Origin: Desulfobacteraceae bacterium
GTDB taxonomy: Bacteria > Desulfobacterota > Desulfobacteria > Desulfobacterales > Desulfosalsimonadaceae
Reading direction: 5' to 3'
Length of the DNA: 58,600 nucleotides
Assembly: GCA_011389935.1 (NCBI GenBank)
Contig: JAABTJ010000018.1
Span: forward strand, 1 to 58,600
The notes below the pieces were generated by a model. It worked only from the letters and a program-made list of their open reading frames with translations, was not told the origin of the DNA and made no database searches. The position numbers and the translations under genes are program-made. This document shows positions 51,853-58,600 of this stretch, in pieces (position 1 is the first letter of the stretch; each line of letters starts with the position of its first letter).

Positions 51853-52389
51853 TTAATTGCGGAATGGCATGCCGAGCAATTTCAGAAGATCCTTGCCTTC
51901 GGCATTGTTTTTTGCCGTTGTAACGATGGTAATGTTCATTCCCTTTATGGCGTCGACCTTGTCGTAGTCGATTTCCGGAAAAATGATCTGTTCCTTTATA
52001 CCCAGGGTATAATTGCCGAAGCCGTCAAAGGCCTTCCCGGAAATGCCGCGAAAGTCACGAACACGCGGGAGAGCGATATTGATGAGTTTTTCCAGGAAAT
52101 CCCACATCCGCCGCCGCCGCAAGGTCACCATGCATCCGATGGGCATCCCCTCGCGAAGCTTGAACGCGGCAATGGATTTTTTGGCCCGTGTAACAACGGG
52201 CGCCTGGCCGGTGATCAACTTCAGCTCCGCCTGGGCCGAATCAAGTACCTTTATGTTCTGAATCGCCTCGCCGAGACCCATGTTCACGACGATTTTATCA
52301 ATCTTCGGAATCTCGTGAATATTCTTAAATGCAAAGGTCTCCTGCAACTTGGATGCGACCTCGTTTTCATAGTACGTTTTCAACGACAT
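51853..52389 (-). CDS. rplE: 50S ribosomal protein L5
   Basis: A 178-residue L5 that binds 5S rRNA and the P-site tRNA elbow. Typical segments are [54 protein letters not shown] and [13 protein letters not shown]. Normal length and position between rplX and rpsN. Confidence 0.98.
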   Translation of the reverse strand: MSLKTYYENEVASKLQETFAFKNIHEIPKIDKIVVNMGLGEAIQNIKVLDSAQAELKLITGQAPVVTRAKKSIAAFKLREGMPIGCMVTLRRRRMWDFLEKLINIALPRVRDFRGISGKAFDGFGNYTLGIKEQIIFPEIDYDKVDAIKGMNITIVTTAKNNAEGKDLLKLLGMPFRN

Positions 52390-52416
52390 GACTCCTTACC
52401 CTCCGGTAATATCTGC

Positions 52417-52752
52417 TTACATGGAATCTATATTTTCATTGCATTTGGCGCAGATGCGGACCTTTTCCCCGTTATCCTGCACTTCCATCTTAATACGGGC
52501 CGGTTTTACGCAACTGCTGCATATGACCATGACATTGGACCAATGAATCGGGCCTTCCCCTTCGACAATGCCCCCCTGGGGATTTTTTTCGCTGGGCTTG
52601 ACATGCCGTTTGATCATGTTGGCCTTTTCCACGAGCAGCCGATTTTTTTTCTTATCGACACGGATCACCTTGCCGATTTTCCCCTTGTCTTTTCCGGCCA
52701 TGATCTTGACCTTGTCTTCTTTTTTAATGCGAATGCGTTCCTGTTTTTGCAT
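52417..52752 (-). CDS. rplX: 50S ribosomal protein L24
   Basis: A 111-residue L24 with the KOW motif (KVKIMAGKDKGKIGKVIRVDKKKNRLLVE). The C-terminal part carries two cysteine pairs, CSSC and CAKC, which could hold zinc; E. coli L24 lacks them, though such pairs are common in other bacteria. It starts 50S assembly. Confidence 0.97.
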   Translation of the reverse strand: MQKQERIRIKKEDKVKIMAGKDKGKIGKVIRVDKKKNRLLVEKANMIKRHVKPSEKNPQGGIVEGEGPIHWSNVMVICSSCVKPARIKMEVQDNGEKVRICAKCNENIDSM

Positions 52753-52791
52753 GATCCGCCAATCCTTGTAAGTACAAATATTTGTCGATAA

Positions 52792-53160
52792 CTACAGCAC
52801 TTCGGGTGCCAGGGATATGATTTTCATAAACCGGCTGGCCCGCAGTTCCCTGGCCACAGGTCCGAAAATACGTGTTCCGATGGGCTCCCTGTGGGCATTG
52901 ATCAGCACGGCCGAATTATCGTCAAACCGGATATAAGAACCATCCGGACGCCGGATCTCCTTTTTGGTCCGGACAACAACCGCCTTGAGAATATCGCCTT
53001 TTTTCACCTTGGAGTTGGGTATCGCTTCCTTGACGGAAACCACGATGACATCCCCGATACTGGCATAACGACGCCTGGAACCGCCCAGGACCTTGATGCA
53101 GTAAACCTCTTTTGCGCCCGAATTGTCAGCGACTGACAACCTCGTTTCCGATTGAATCAT
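52792..53160 (-). CDS. rplN: 50S ribosomal protein L14
   Basis: A 122-residue L14. I chose the ATG giving [19 protein letters not shown], the family start and length; a further in-frame ATG 12 codons upstream lies in the gap after rpsQ and is not needed. Conserved [27 protein letters not shown] is present. Confidence 0.97.
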   Translation of the reverse strand: MIQSETRLSVADNSGAKEVYCIKVLGGSRRRYASIGDVIVVSVKEAIPNSKVKKGDILKAVVVRTKKEIRRPDGSYIRFDDNSAVLINAHREPIGTRIFGPVARELRASRFMKIISLAPEVL

Positions 53161-53176
53161 TTCAATATCCCCTGTA

Positions 53177-53446
53177 TCATGAAACCGCTTTTTCAATAAT
53201 GCGGCTTATCCGCCATCGTTTTGTCTTGCTCAAGGGCCTTGATTCGGAAATCAAAACGCGATCGCCGACGCCGCATTCATTTCTTTCGTCATGGGCTGCA
53301 AACCGGACCCGCCGCCGGATGTATTTGCGGTAAACGGAATGCCTGACAAGCCTTTCCGCCTGTACCGTTGCGGTTTTGTCCATTTTATTGCTCAAAACCG
53401 TCCCCACAAGCTGTCTTTTCATACCACGTATATTTTTCATATCCAT
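53177..53446 (-). CDS. rpsQ: 30S ribosomal protein S17
   Basis: An 89-residue S17 with an OB fold: [25 protein letters not shown], then [42 protein letters not shown]. The start may be the first or second ATG (MDMKN). Confidence 0.97.
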   Translation of the reverse strand: MDMKNIRGMKRQLVGTVLSNKMDKTATVQAERLVRHSVYRKYIRRRVRFAAHDERNECGVGDRVLISESRPLSKTKRWRISRIIEKAVS

Positions 53447-53471
53447 CCGTCTTTACCAGTCTGTCTGGTGT

Positions 53472-53660
53472 TTAATTCATTTTTTCCCGTTGAATCGTTT
53501 TCACCCGCGCGATTTCCCGACGTATCTGCGAAAGCCTGCTAGTCTTTTCCAGTTGACCGGTTTTCTGCTGAAAACGCAGGTTAAAATGAGATTCCACCAA
53601 CTCTGCAAGTTTGCTGCGGAGTTCACTATCGGTAAGATTGCGGAGTTCTTTTGCCTTCAT
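53472..53660 (-). CDS. rpmC: 50S ribosomal protein L29
   Basis: A 62-residue helical L29 (KAKELRNLTDSELRSKLAEL, then QLEKTSRLSQIRREIARVKTI). It lies near the exit tunnel, where chaperones dock. Its ATG overlaps the rplP stop as TGATG. Confidence 0.97.
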   Translation of the reverse strand: MKAKELRNLTDSELRSKLAELVESHFNLRFQQKTGQLEKTSRLSQIRREIARVKTIQREKMN

Positions 53661-54073
53661 CAGATTTGGCTCCTTTCCACGATCTTGGTTTTCACCGAAA
53701 GTTTGTGCGAAGCCAGACGAAGCGCCTCGAAAGCGAGCTCTTTGGGAACCCCTTCCATCTCATAGAGGATTCGACCGGGCCTGATGATGGCCACCCATCC
53801 TTCAGGAGAGCCTTTCCCCTTACCCATGCGTACTTCCGCCGGCTTTTTGGTGTAGGGCTTGTCCGGAAATATGCGAATCCACATTTTTCCGCCACGCTTC
53901 ACCTTTCTTGTCATTGCAATACGGGCCGCCTCGATCTGGCGCGATGTAATACTGCCGCACTCGACAGCCTGAAGCCCGAAATCGCCGAAATTCAAAGTAG
54001 ACCCGCGATAGGCCTTCCCCCTCATCCGGCCCTTCTGCTGCTTTCTATATTTTACCTTCTTGGGACTCAGCAT
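53660..54073 (-). CDS. rplP: 50S ribosomal protein L16
   Basis: A 137-residue L16: [24 protein letters not shown] at the start, [35 protein letters not shown] in the middle. It contacts the A-site tRNA. It overlaps rpmC by one base. Confidence 0.98.
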   Translation of the reverse strand: MLSPKKVKYRKQQKGRMRGKAYRGSTLNFGDFGLQAVECGSITSRQIEAARIAMTRKVKRGGKMWIRIFPDKPYTKKPAEVRMGKGKGSPEGWVAIIRPGRILYEMEGVPKELAFEALRLASHKLSVKTKIVERSQI

Positions 54074-54089
54074 GATTTACTCCTGTCGG

Positions 54090-54758
54090 TTACTTCTGAT
54101 CGGCGGCAGCGGCTGTGGCAGCCAGGCGATCGTCCAGTATTTCGCCTTTGAATATATACACCTTTACGCCAATCGTTCCATAGGTCGTTTTCGCTTCGGC
54201 CAGCCCGTAGTCGATATCCGCGCGAAGCGTATGCAGCGGGATGCGTCCCTCCTTGTACCATTCGGTACGCGCCATTTCAGCCCCCCCCAGGCGGCCGGAA
54301 CAGATGATCTTCACACCCTGTGCGCCGAAACGCATGGCCGAAGAAACACATCGTTTCATCGCCCGTCGGAAAGCCACTCGGCGGATCAACTGGTTGGCAA
54401 CGTTTTCAGCAACGAGCTGCGCGTCGAGTTCGGGCTTTCGCACCTCATGGATATCGACCATGACAACTTCCGCTGAAACGAATTTTTCGAGCTCTTTTTT
54501 CAACGCTTCAATTTCAGAGCCTTTTTTCCCGATGATGATACCGGGACGGGCTGCGTGAATTTTCAGCTTGATTCTCTTGGAAGACCGTTCGATTTCGATT
54601 TTTGCAATCCCCGCGTGGTTCAATTTTTTCTTCAAGAAATTGCGAACCTTATGGTCTTCATAAACGTTTGCCGGGTAATCTTTTCCGGCAAACCACCGCG
54701 AGCTCCATGTGCGATTGACACCCAACCGCATGCCTATTGGATTGACTTTCTGACCCAA
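54090..54758 (-). CDS. rpsC: 30S ribosomal protein S3
   Basis: A 222-residue S3. The N-terminal KH domain contains [19 protein letters not shown], and the C-terminal domain [32 protein letters not shown]3 forms part of the mRNA entry and helicase region. GGAGG lies upstream of the ATG. Confidence 0.98.
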   Translation of the reverse strand: MGQKVNPIGMRLGVNRTWSSRWFAGKDYPANVYEDHKVRNFLKKKLNHAGIAKIEIERSSKRIKLKIHAARPGIIIGKKGSEIEALKKELEKFVSAEVVMVDIHEVRKPELDAQLVAENVANQLIRRVAFRRAMKRCVSSAMRFGAQGVKIICSGRLGGAEMARTEWYKEGRIPLHTLRADIDYGLAEAKTTYGTIGVKVYIFKGEILDDRLAATAAAADQK

Positions 54759-54787
54759 GCCGCCTACCTCCTTAAAATAGTATGCCT

Positions 54788-55126
54788 CTATGCGCTGCCT
54801 TCGCCGACGATGACGGTTATATGGCTCGTTCGCTTAAAAATTCGCGTCGATCTTCCCCGGGCTCTCGGCCGGAACCGCTTTGCCGTGGGCCCCTCATCAA
54901 CGATTACGTTTTTTACCACAAGGGAATCCACATCCACGTTTCCCAGGTTATCCGCGTTGGCGACTGCCGAACGTAAAATTTTTTCCACGATCCTGGCCGA
55001 TTTCTGCGGCATGAATTTCAACGTATTGAGCCCGAGCTCAACCGGTTTCCCTTTCACGGCGTCTGTAATCCGGCGAACTTTCTGCGCCGAAATACGCATG
55101 TATTTTCCCGATGCCTTCACATCCAT
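54788..55126 (-). CDS. rplV: 50S ribosomal protein L22
   Basis: A 112-residue L22. It begins [26 protein letters not shown]. The tunnel-lining hairpin includes [30 protein letters not shown]. Normal length and order. Confidence 0.98.
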   Translation of the reverse strand: MDVKASGKYMRISAQKVRRITDAVKGKPVELGLNTLKFMPQKSARIVEKILRSAVANADNLGNVDVDSLVVKNVIVDEGPTAKRFRPRARGRSTRIFKRTSHITVIVGEGSA

Positions 55127-55148
55127 ATCCGCAATTCCTCAATATGGT

Positions 55149-55430
55149 TTATTTCTTGATTTTCGATTTCTTGTCGCCGGCATGCCCGTAAAAGGTCCGG
55201 GTCGGTGAAAACTCACCAAGCTTGTGCCCGACCATGTTTTCGGTAACAAATACCGGGATGAACTTTTTACCGTTATAAACCGCAAGAGTCAAGCCGACCA
55301 TCTCAGGAACGACGGTAGATCGCCTGGACCATGTCTTTATCACTTTGGCCGACCGGGTATCCTGGGCGACATTTATTTTCTTGAACAACTTGGGCTCAAT
55401 GTATGGCCCTTTTTTCAACGACCGCGGCAT
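55149..55430 (-). CDS. rpsS: 30S ribosomal protein S19
   Basis: A 93-residue S19: [19 protein letters not shown], then [53 protein letters not shown]. Located in the head, near S13. GGAG precedes the ATG. Confidence 0.98.
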   Translation of the reverse strand: MPRSLKKGPYIEPKLFKKINVAQDTRSAKVIKTWSRRSTVVPEMVGLTLAVYNGKKFIPVFVTENMVGHKLGEFSPTRTFYGHAGDKKSKIKK

Positions 55431-55487
55431 AATCGCTCCTGTAAAACCATAGCGTTGTAATTGCTGTAAACGTTTTTGTCAATTCTT

Positions 55488-56312
55488 TTACTTGCGTCTT
55501 TTTACGATAAGACGGGTACTCTGCTTGTTGGGCTTGCGGGTACGGTACCCCTTGGCCGGCATTCCCCAGGGGGAACATGGATGCCGTCCACCCGAAGACC
55601 GTCCTTCACCGCCCCCCATGGGATGATCCACCGGGTTCATAACAACCCCCCGGGTGCGGGGGCGAATGCCCAGGTACCGTTTCCGACCGGCTTTTCCAAG
55701 GGATATGTTGGCATGATCCATATTTCCGATCTGCCCGATGGTGGCCCGGTTGGCGACCAGCACCATGCGGACTTCACCGGATGGCAGCTTGACCGTCGCA
55801 TATTTTCCTTCCTTGGCCATCAACTGGGCGAATCCGCCGGCACTTTTCACCATCTGTCCGCCTTTTCCCGTTTGAAGCTCTATATTATGGATATGCGTTC
55901 CAAGGGGAATTTTGCTGAGGGGGAGAGAGTTGCCGGGCTTGATTTCCGCGTCCGGTCCGGACATCAATATGTCCCCTACGGCCACCTTTACCGGCGCCAG
56001 GATGTATCGCTTTTCGCCATCGACATAATGCAGCAGGGCGATTCTCGCGGAGCGGTTGGGATCATACTCGATTGAGGCCACCTTGGCCGGTATGCCGTCC
56101 TTGTCCCGCTTGAAATCGATGATCCGGTAAAAGCGCTTGTTGCCGCCGCCCCGGTGTCTTGCAGTCATGCGCCCGTTGGCGTTTCTTCCCCCGGTTTTCT
56201 TGATGATTCGGAGAAGGCTCTTTTCAGGCTCGGTCCGTGTCACTTCCTCGTATGTGGAATACGTCTGGAAGCGCCTTCCGTCTGATGTTGGTTTTACCTT
56301 TTTAATAGCCAT
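55488..56312 (-). CDS. rplB: 50S ribosomal protein L2
   Basis: A 274-residue L2, essential for subunit joining and peptidyl transfer. The conserved loop [22 protein letters not shown] is intact, as are [13 protein letters not shown] and the basic C-terminus. Normal length. Confidence 0.98.
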   Translation of the reverse strand: MAIKKVKPTSDGRRFQTYSTYEEVTRTEPEKSLLRIIKKTGGRNANGRMTARHRGGGNKRFYRIIDFKRDKDGIPAKVASIEYDPNRSARIALLHYVDGEKRYILAPVKVAVGDILMSGPDAEIKPGNSLPLSKIPLGTHIHNIELQTGKGGQMVKSAGGFAQLMAKEGKYATVKLPSGEVRMVLVANRATIGQIGNMDHANISLGKAGRKRYLGIRPRTRGVVMNPVDHPMGGGEGRSSGGRHPCSPWGMPAKGYRTRKPNKQSTRLIVKRRK

Positions 56313-56327
56313 TTACATCCACTCCAC

Positions 56328-56615
56328 TTATACGCCTTCAAAAAATTTGATCCGATGTCCGGGTACGAGCGTGACAATCGCCTTTTTCCGATCCTTGCGC
56401 TTACCCAGTATGCGACCGCGCCGTTTGATTTTCCCTCTGACGTTCAACGTGCGCACCGATGCCACCTTGACATCGAAAACAGACTCGATGGCTTTTCTGA
56501 TCTGAACCCGGTTGGCGGTTTTTGCAACCTCGAAGGTCAGCTTGTTGAGCTCTTCCTTCTGGATATTGCCCTTTTCCGTATCGACCGGCCCCAGTATGAT
56601 TTCATAATCTTTCAT
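56328..56615 (-). CDS. rplW: 50S ribosomal protein L23
   Basis: A 95-residue L23: VDTEKGNIQKEELNKLTFEVAKTANRVQIRKAIESVFDVKVASVRTLNVRGKIKRRGRILGKRKDRKKAIVTL. It docks trigger factor and SRP at the tunnel exit. Overlaps rplD by 4 bases (ATGA). Confidence 0.98.
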   Translation of the reverse strand: MKDYEIILGPVDTEKGNIQKEELNKLTFEVAKTANRVQIRKAIESVFDVKVASVRTLNVRGKIKRRGRILGKRKDRKKAIVTLVPGHRIKFFEGV

Positions 56616-57235
56616 GCCGCAAACCTCCCCTCGATTTGCTTGATCGACGGTTCTATCAGCACGAGCGTTTCGTGGTTCAAGATATCGTAGACATTCAGCC
56701 CTTCCACCCGCAGCACTTTCACCCCGGGTATATTCCGGGATGACAGCTCGAGGACTTCATCCTTCGTGTCAATGACAATAAGGGGCTTTTGAAGGGAGAG
56801 CCGCTTGATGGTCGAAGCGACGGCCTTTGTTTTTACCTGATCCAGCGCGAACCCGTCAAGCACAATAATGGACTGATTCTGCATTTTGCTGGAAAGGGCC
56901 ATTTTCAACGCCAGCCTTCTGACCTTTTTCGGCACCTTGAATGCATAGGATCGCGGATCCGGCCCGAAAACCGAACCGCCGCCGCGAAGCAGGGGACTCT
57001 TTATGTTTCCCCGCCGTGCCCTGCCGGTTCCTTTCTGTCGATACAGCTTGCTGGTTGAACCGGCAACATCGGAGCGATGTTTCACCGAAGCCGTACCGCG
57101 GCGCTTTAACGCCATCTGCATGCGGACAACCTCGTGCAAAATGCTTTTTTTGACCGGTACGTTAAAGATCTCATCGGACAGCTCGACTTCCGAAACCTTG
57201 TCACCGTTTGTATTTTTGACCTCGACAACAGCCAT
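56612..57235 (-). CDS. rplD: 50S ribosomal protein L4
   Basis: A 207-residue L4. The extended tunnel loop YRQKGTGRARRGNIKSPLLRGGGSVFGPDPR is present. In E. coli L4 represses the S10 operon and is incorporated into the tunnel wall; regulation here is not tested. Confidence 0.98.
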   Translation of the reverse strand: MAVVEVKNTNGDKVSEVELSDEIFNVPVKKSILHEVVRMQMALKRRGTASVKHRSDVAGSTSKLYRQKGTGRARRGNIKSPLLRGGGSVFGPDPRSYAFKVPKKVRRLALKMALSSKMQNQSIIVLDGFALDQVKTKAVASTIKRLSLQKPLIVIDTKDEVLELSSRNIPGVKVLRVEGLNVYDILNHETLVLIEPSIKQIEGRFAA

Positions 57236-57305
57236 TGTATCCCTCTTTATGTCTTGCCGGCAGCACCACCTGTACCGTCAGTATTCCAAAAACCGCATTG
57301 CCAGG

Positions 57306-57938
57306 TTACTTTGCAGCTTTCGGCTTTTTGATTTCAATCGTCGCATTTACCGGCCCCGGAACCGCTCCCTTTACAAGCAGGAGATTCAACTCCGGCCGGA
57401 TATCGACAACCTCGAGATTCCGCATGGTTTGGCGAACGTTTCCGTAACGGCCGGGCATTTTTTTCCCTTTGATGACTTTTGACGGCCATGCACTGTTCCC
57501 GATGGACCCGGGAAGCCGGTAATTGTGGCTCCCGTGCGTCTTGCGGCCAAGGTGGAACCCGTGCCGCTTGGTGACGCCGGAAAAACCCCGCCCCTTGTTT
57601 CTGCCGGAGACATCAATTTTGTCCCCAACGGTAAACATGTCGAGCGTAACGGTCTGTCCCAGCTCGAATGCCTCGGGGTCATCCACTTTAAACTCCCGGA
57701 GAAACGCGTAGCATTCCCCGCCGCTTTTTTCGAAGTGTCCCTGGACCGGCTTGTTTACACGGCTCTTCTTCTTCGGCCCGAAACCGAGCTGAAGCGCGTC
57801 ATAGCCGTCATTGGCCTTTGTTTTTATCTGGGTTACCGTGCAGGGCCCTGCCTCTATCACTGTTACCGGGATATACTCCCCGTTGCTGCCAAAAAGGCTG
57901 GTCATTCCCAGTTTTTTTCCTAACATACCTTTGATCAT
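57306..57938 (-). CDS. rplC: 50S ribosomal protein L3
   Basis: A 210-residue L3 with [30 protein letters not shown] and the loop [38 protein letters not shown] reaching towards the peptidyl-transferase centre. Normal length. The 70-base gap to rplD holds nothing recognised. Confidence 0.98.
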   Translation of the reverse strand: MIKGMLGKKLGMTSLFGSNGEYIPVTVIEAGPCTVTQIKTKANDGYDALQLGFGPKKKSRVNKPVQGHFEKSGGECYAFLREFKVDDPEAFELGQTVTLDMFTVGDKIDVSGRNKGRGFSGVTKRHGFHLGRKTHGSHNYRLPGSIGNSAWPSKVIKGKKMPGRYGNVRQTMRNLEVVDIRPELNLLLVKGAVPGPVNATIEIKKPKAAK

Positions 57939-57956
57939 AACATCACCAAGCCATAT

Positions 57957-58268
57957 CTACAGTTTGATATCCACATCAACACCCGGGGAAAGATCAAGCT
58001 TCATAAGCGCATCAACAGTCTGTTGCGTTGGGTCCTGTATATCCAGCAGCCTTTTATGGGTGCGCACTTCGAACTGCTCCCTGGATTTCTTGTTCACGTG
58101 AGGCGAACGAAGAACAGTATACTTGTTGATGCGGGTAGGAAGCGGGATGGGACCGACCACCTTGGCGCCGGTCTTTCTTGCCGTATCGACAATATCGCTT
58201 ACCGATTGATCCAGGAGTTGATAGTCGTATGCTCTCAACCGGATTCTAATTTTGGTATTCGCAATCAT
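57957..58268 (-). CDS. rpsJ: 30S ribosomal protein S10
   Basis: A 103-residue S10 (NusE), which also pairs with NusB in antitermination and with NusG in transcription-translation coupling. Conserved [35 protein letters not shown] is present. It follows tuf, 14 bases downstream, which is a common order in Desulfobacterota. Confidence 0.98.
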   Translation of the reverse strand: MIANTKIRIRLRAYDYQLLDQSVSDIVDTARKTGAKVVGPIPLPTRINKYTVLRSPHVNKKSREQFEVRTHKRLLDIQDPTQQTVDALMKLDLSPGVDVDIKL

Positions 58269-58282
58269 AATCGTTCACATAC

Positions 58283-58600
58283 CTATTCCAGGATTTCACT
58301 AACAACGCCGGCACCGACTGTCCGGCCACCCTCACGCACGGCGAATCGCAGCTCTTTTTCCATCGCTATCGGCGTGATCAGCTCAACCGTGCCCGTCAAA
58401 TTGTCACCGGGCATCACCATCTCCACTCCCTCGGGCAATGTCATTACGCCCGTCACATCCGTGGTCCGAAAATAAAACTGCGGACGGTACCCCGAAAAAA
58501 ACGGCGTGTGACGACCACCCTCGTCCTTGCTCAATATGTAAACCTCCGCCTTGAAACGGGTATGCGGCGTGATCGACTTGGGCGCCGCTACCACCTGACC
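58283..58600 (-). CDS. tuf: Elongation factor Tu, 3' part (cut by window end)
   Basis: Only the last 105 codons are present; the gene continues beyond the window end, so the GTPase domain is not visible. Segments seen are [55 protein letters not shown] and [16 protein letters not shown], all from EF-Tu domain 3. EF-Tu delivers aminoacyl-tRNA to the ribosome. No second copy of tuf is in the window. Confidence 0.97.
   Translation of the reverse strand, partial: GQVVAAPKSITPHTRFKAEVYILSKDEGGRHTPFFSGYRPQFYFRTTDVTGVMTLPEGVEMVMPGDNLTGTVELITPIAMEKELRFAVREGGRTVGAGVVSEILE

Noticed and set aside
1-58600. CRISPR arrays, prophage, insertion sequences with transposase
   Set aside because: No regularly spaced direct repeats, cas, integrase, phage structural or transposase genes were found.

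Overview
The window looks like a chromosomal segment of an anaerobic Desulfobacterota (former Deltaproteobacteria), most likely a sulfate reducer related to the Desulfobacterales. The reasons are a complete Qrc-type menaquinone reductase operon, an octaheme/tetraheme cytochrome c pair, System II cytochrome c maturation genes, several large hybrid histidine kinases, and a bacterial S10-spc-alpha ribosomal cluster. No phage, transposase, CRISPR array or resistance gene was seen. Species identity cannot be read from the sequence alone.

Layout. (1) 1-9.5 kb: WYL regulator, lipocalin lipoprotein, CASTOR/POLLUX-type channel, a hybrid kinase with a duplicated unrecognised N-terminal module, an overlapping patatin/YkgJ pair, and a cold-shock gene with its own promoter and terminator. 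(2) 9.8-12.7 kb: a PAS hybrid kinase translationally coupled to a BtrH-like protein. (3) 12.7-16 kb: an octaheme hydroxylamine-oxidoreductase-family cytochrome with its NapC/NrfH-like quinol dehydrogenase on the minus strand, then two small membrane proteins on the plus strand. (4) 16.2-19.5 kb: a 7TMR-DISM hybrid kinase. (5) 19.5-22.8 kb: XRE-cupin regulator, acyl-CoA ligase, a small unknown gene, and a divergent monooxygenase-fold protein. (6) 22.9-31.7 kb: tRNA-Ala(GGC), PpiD chaperone, a zinc-ribbon membrane protein, Pit phosphate transporter with its DUF47 partner, an M16 peptidase and a DUF362 protein. (7) 32-40 kb: resB-ccsA, then qrcABCD and a 52-codon membrane protein gene. (8) 40-44.1 kb: a structured RNA-like leader with terminator, murA and comEC. 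(9) 44.1-58.6 kb, all minus strand: rplQ-rpoA-rpsD-rpsK-rpsM-rpmJ-infA-secY-rplO-rpmD-rpsE-rplR-rplF-rpsH-rpsN-rplE-rplX-rplN-rpsQ-rpmC-rplP-rpsC-rplV-rpsS-rplB-rplW-rplD-rplC-rpsJ-tuf, with tuf cut by the window end. The map and adk genes often found in this cluster are absent.

How the genes fit together. ResB-CcsA would attach heme to the periplasmic cytochromes encoded here: QrcA and the HAO/NapC pair. Qrc would pass electrons from periplasmic cytochrome c3, and so from hydrogen or formate oxidation, into menaquinone. The NapC/HAO pair would draw quinol electrons out again to a nitrogen-oxide or other small substrate. The three hybrid kinases and the WYL and XRE regulators make the first 22 kb rich in signalling.

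Beyond genes, three families of short repeats lie between genes: a MITE-like element with terminal inverted repeats (near 1.8, 14.2 and 16.1 kb), a long palindromic element ending in TGATGG/CCATCA (near 9.7, 27.7 and 31.8 kb), and a GC-rich ACGGGCACGG palindrome (34.26 and 44.1 kb).
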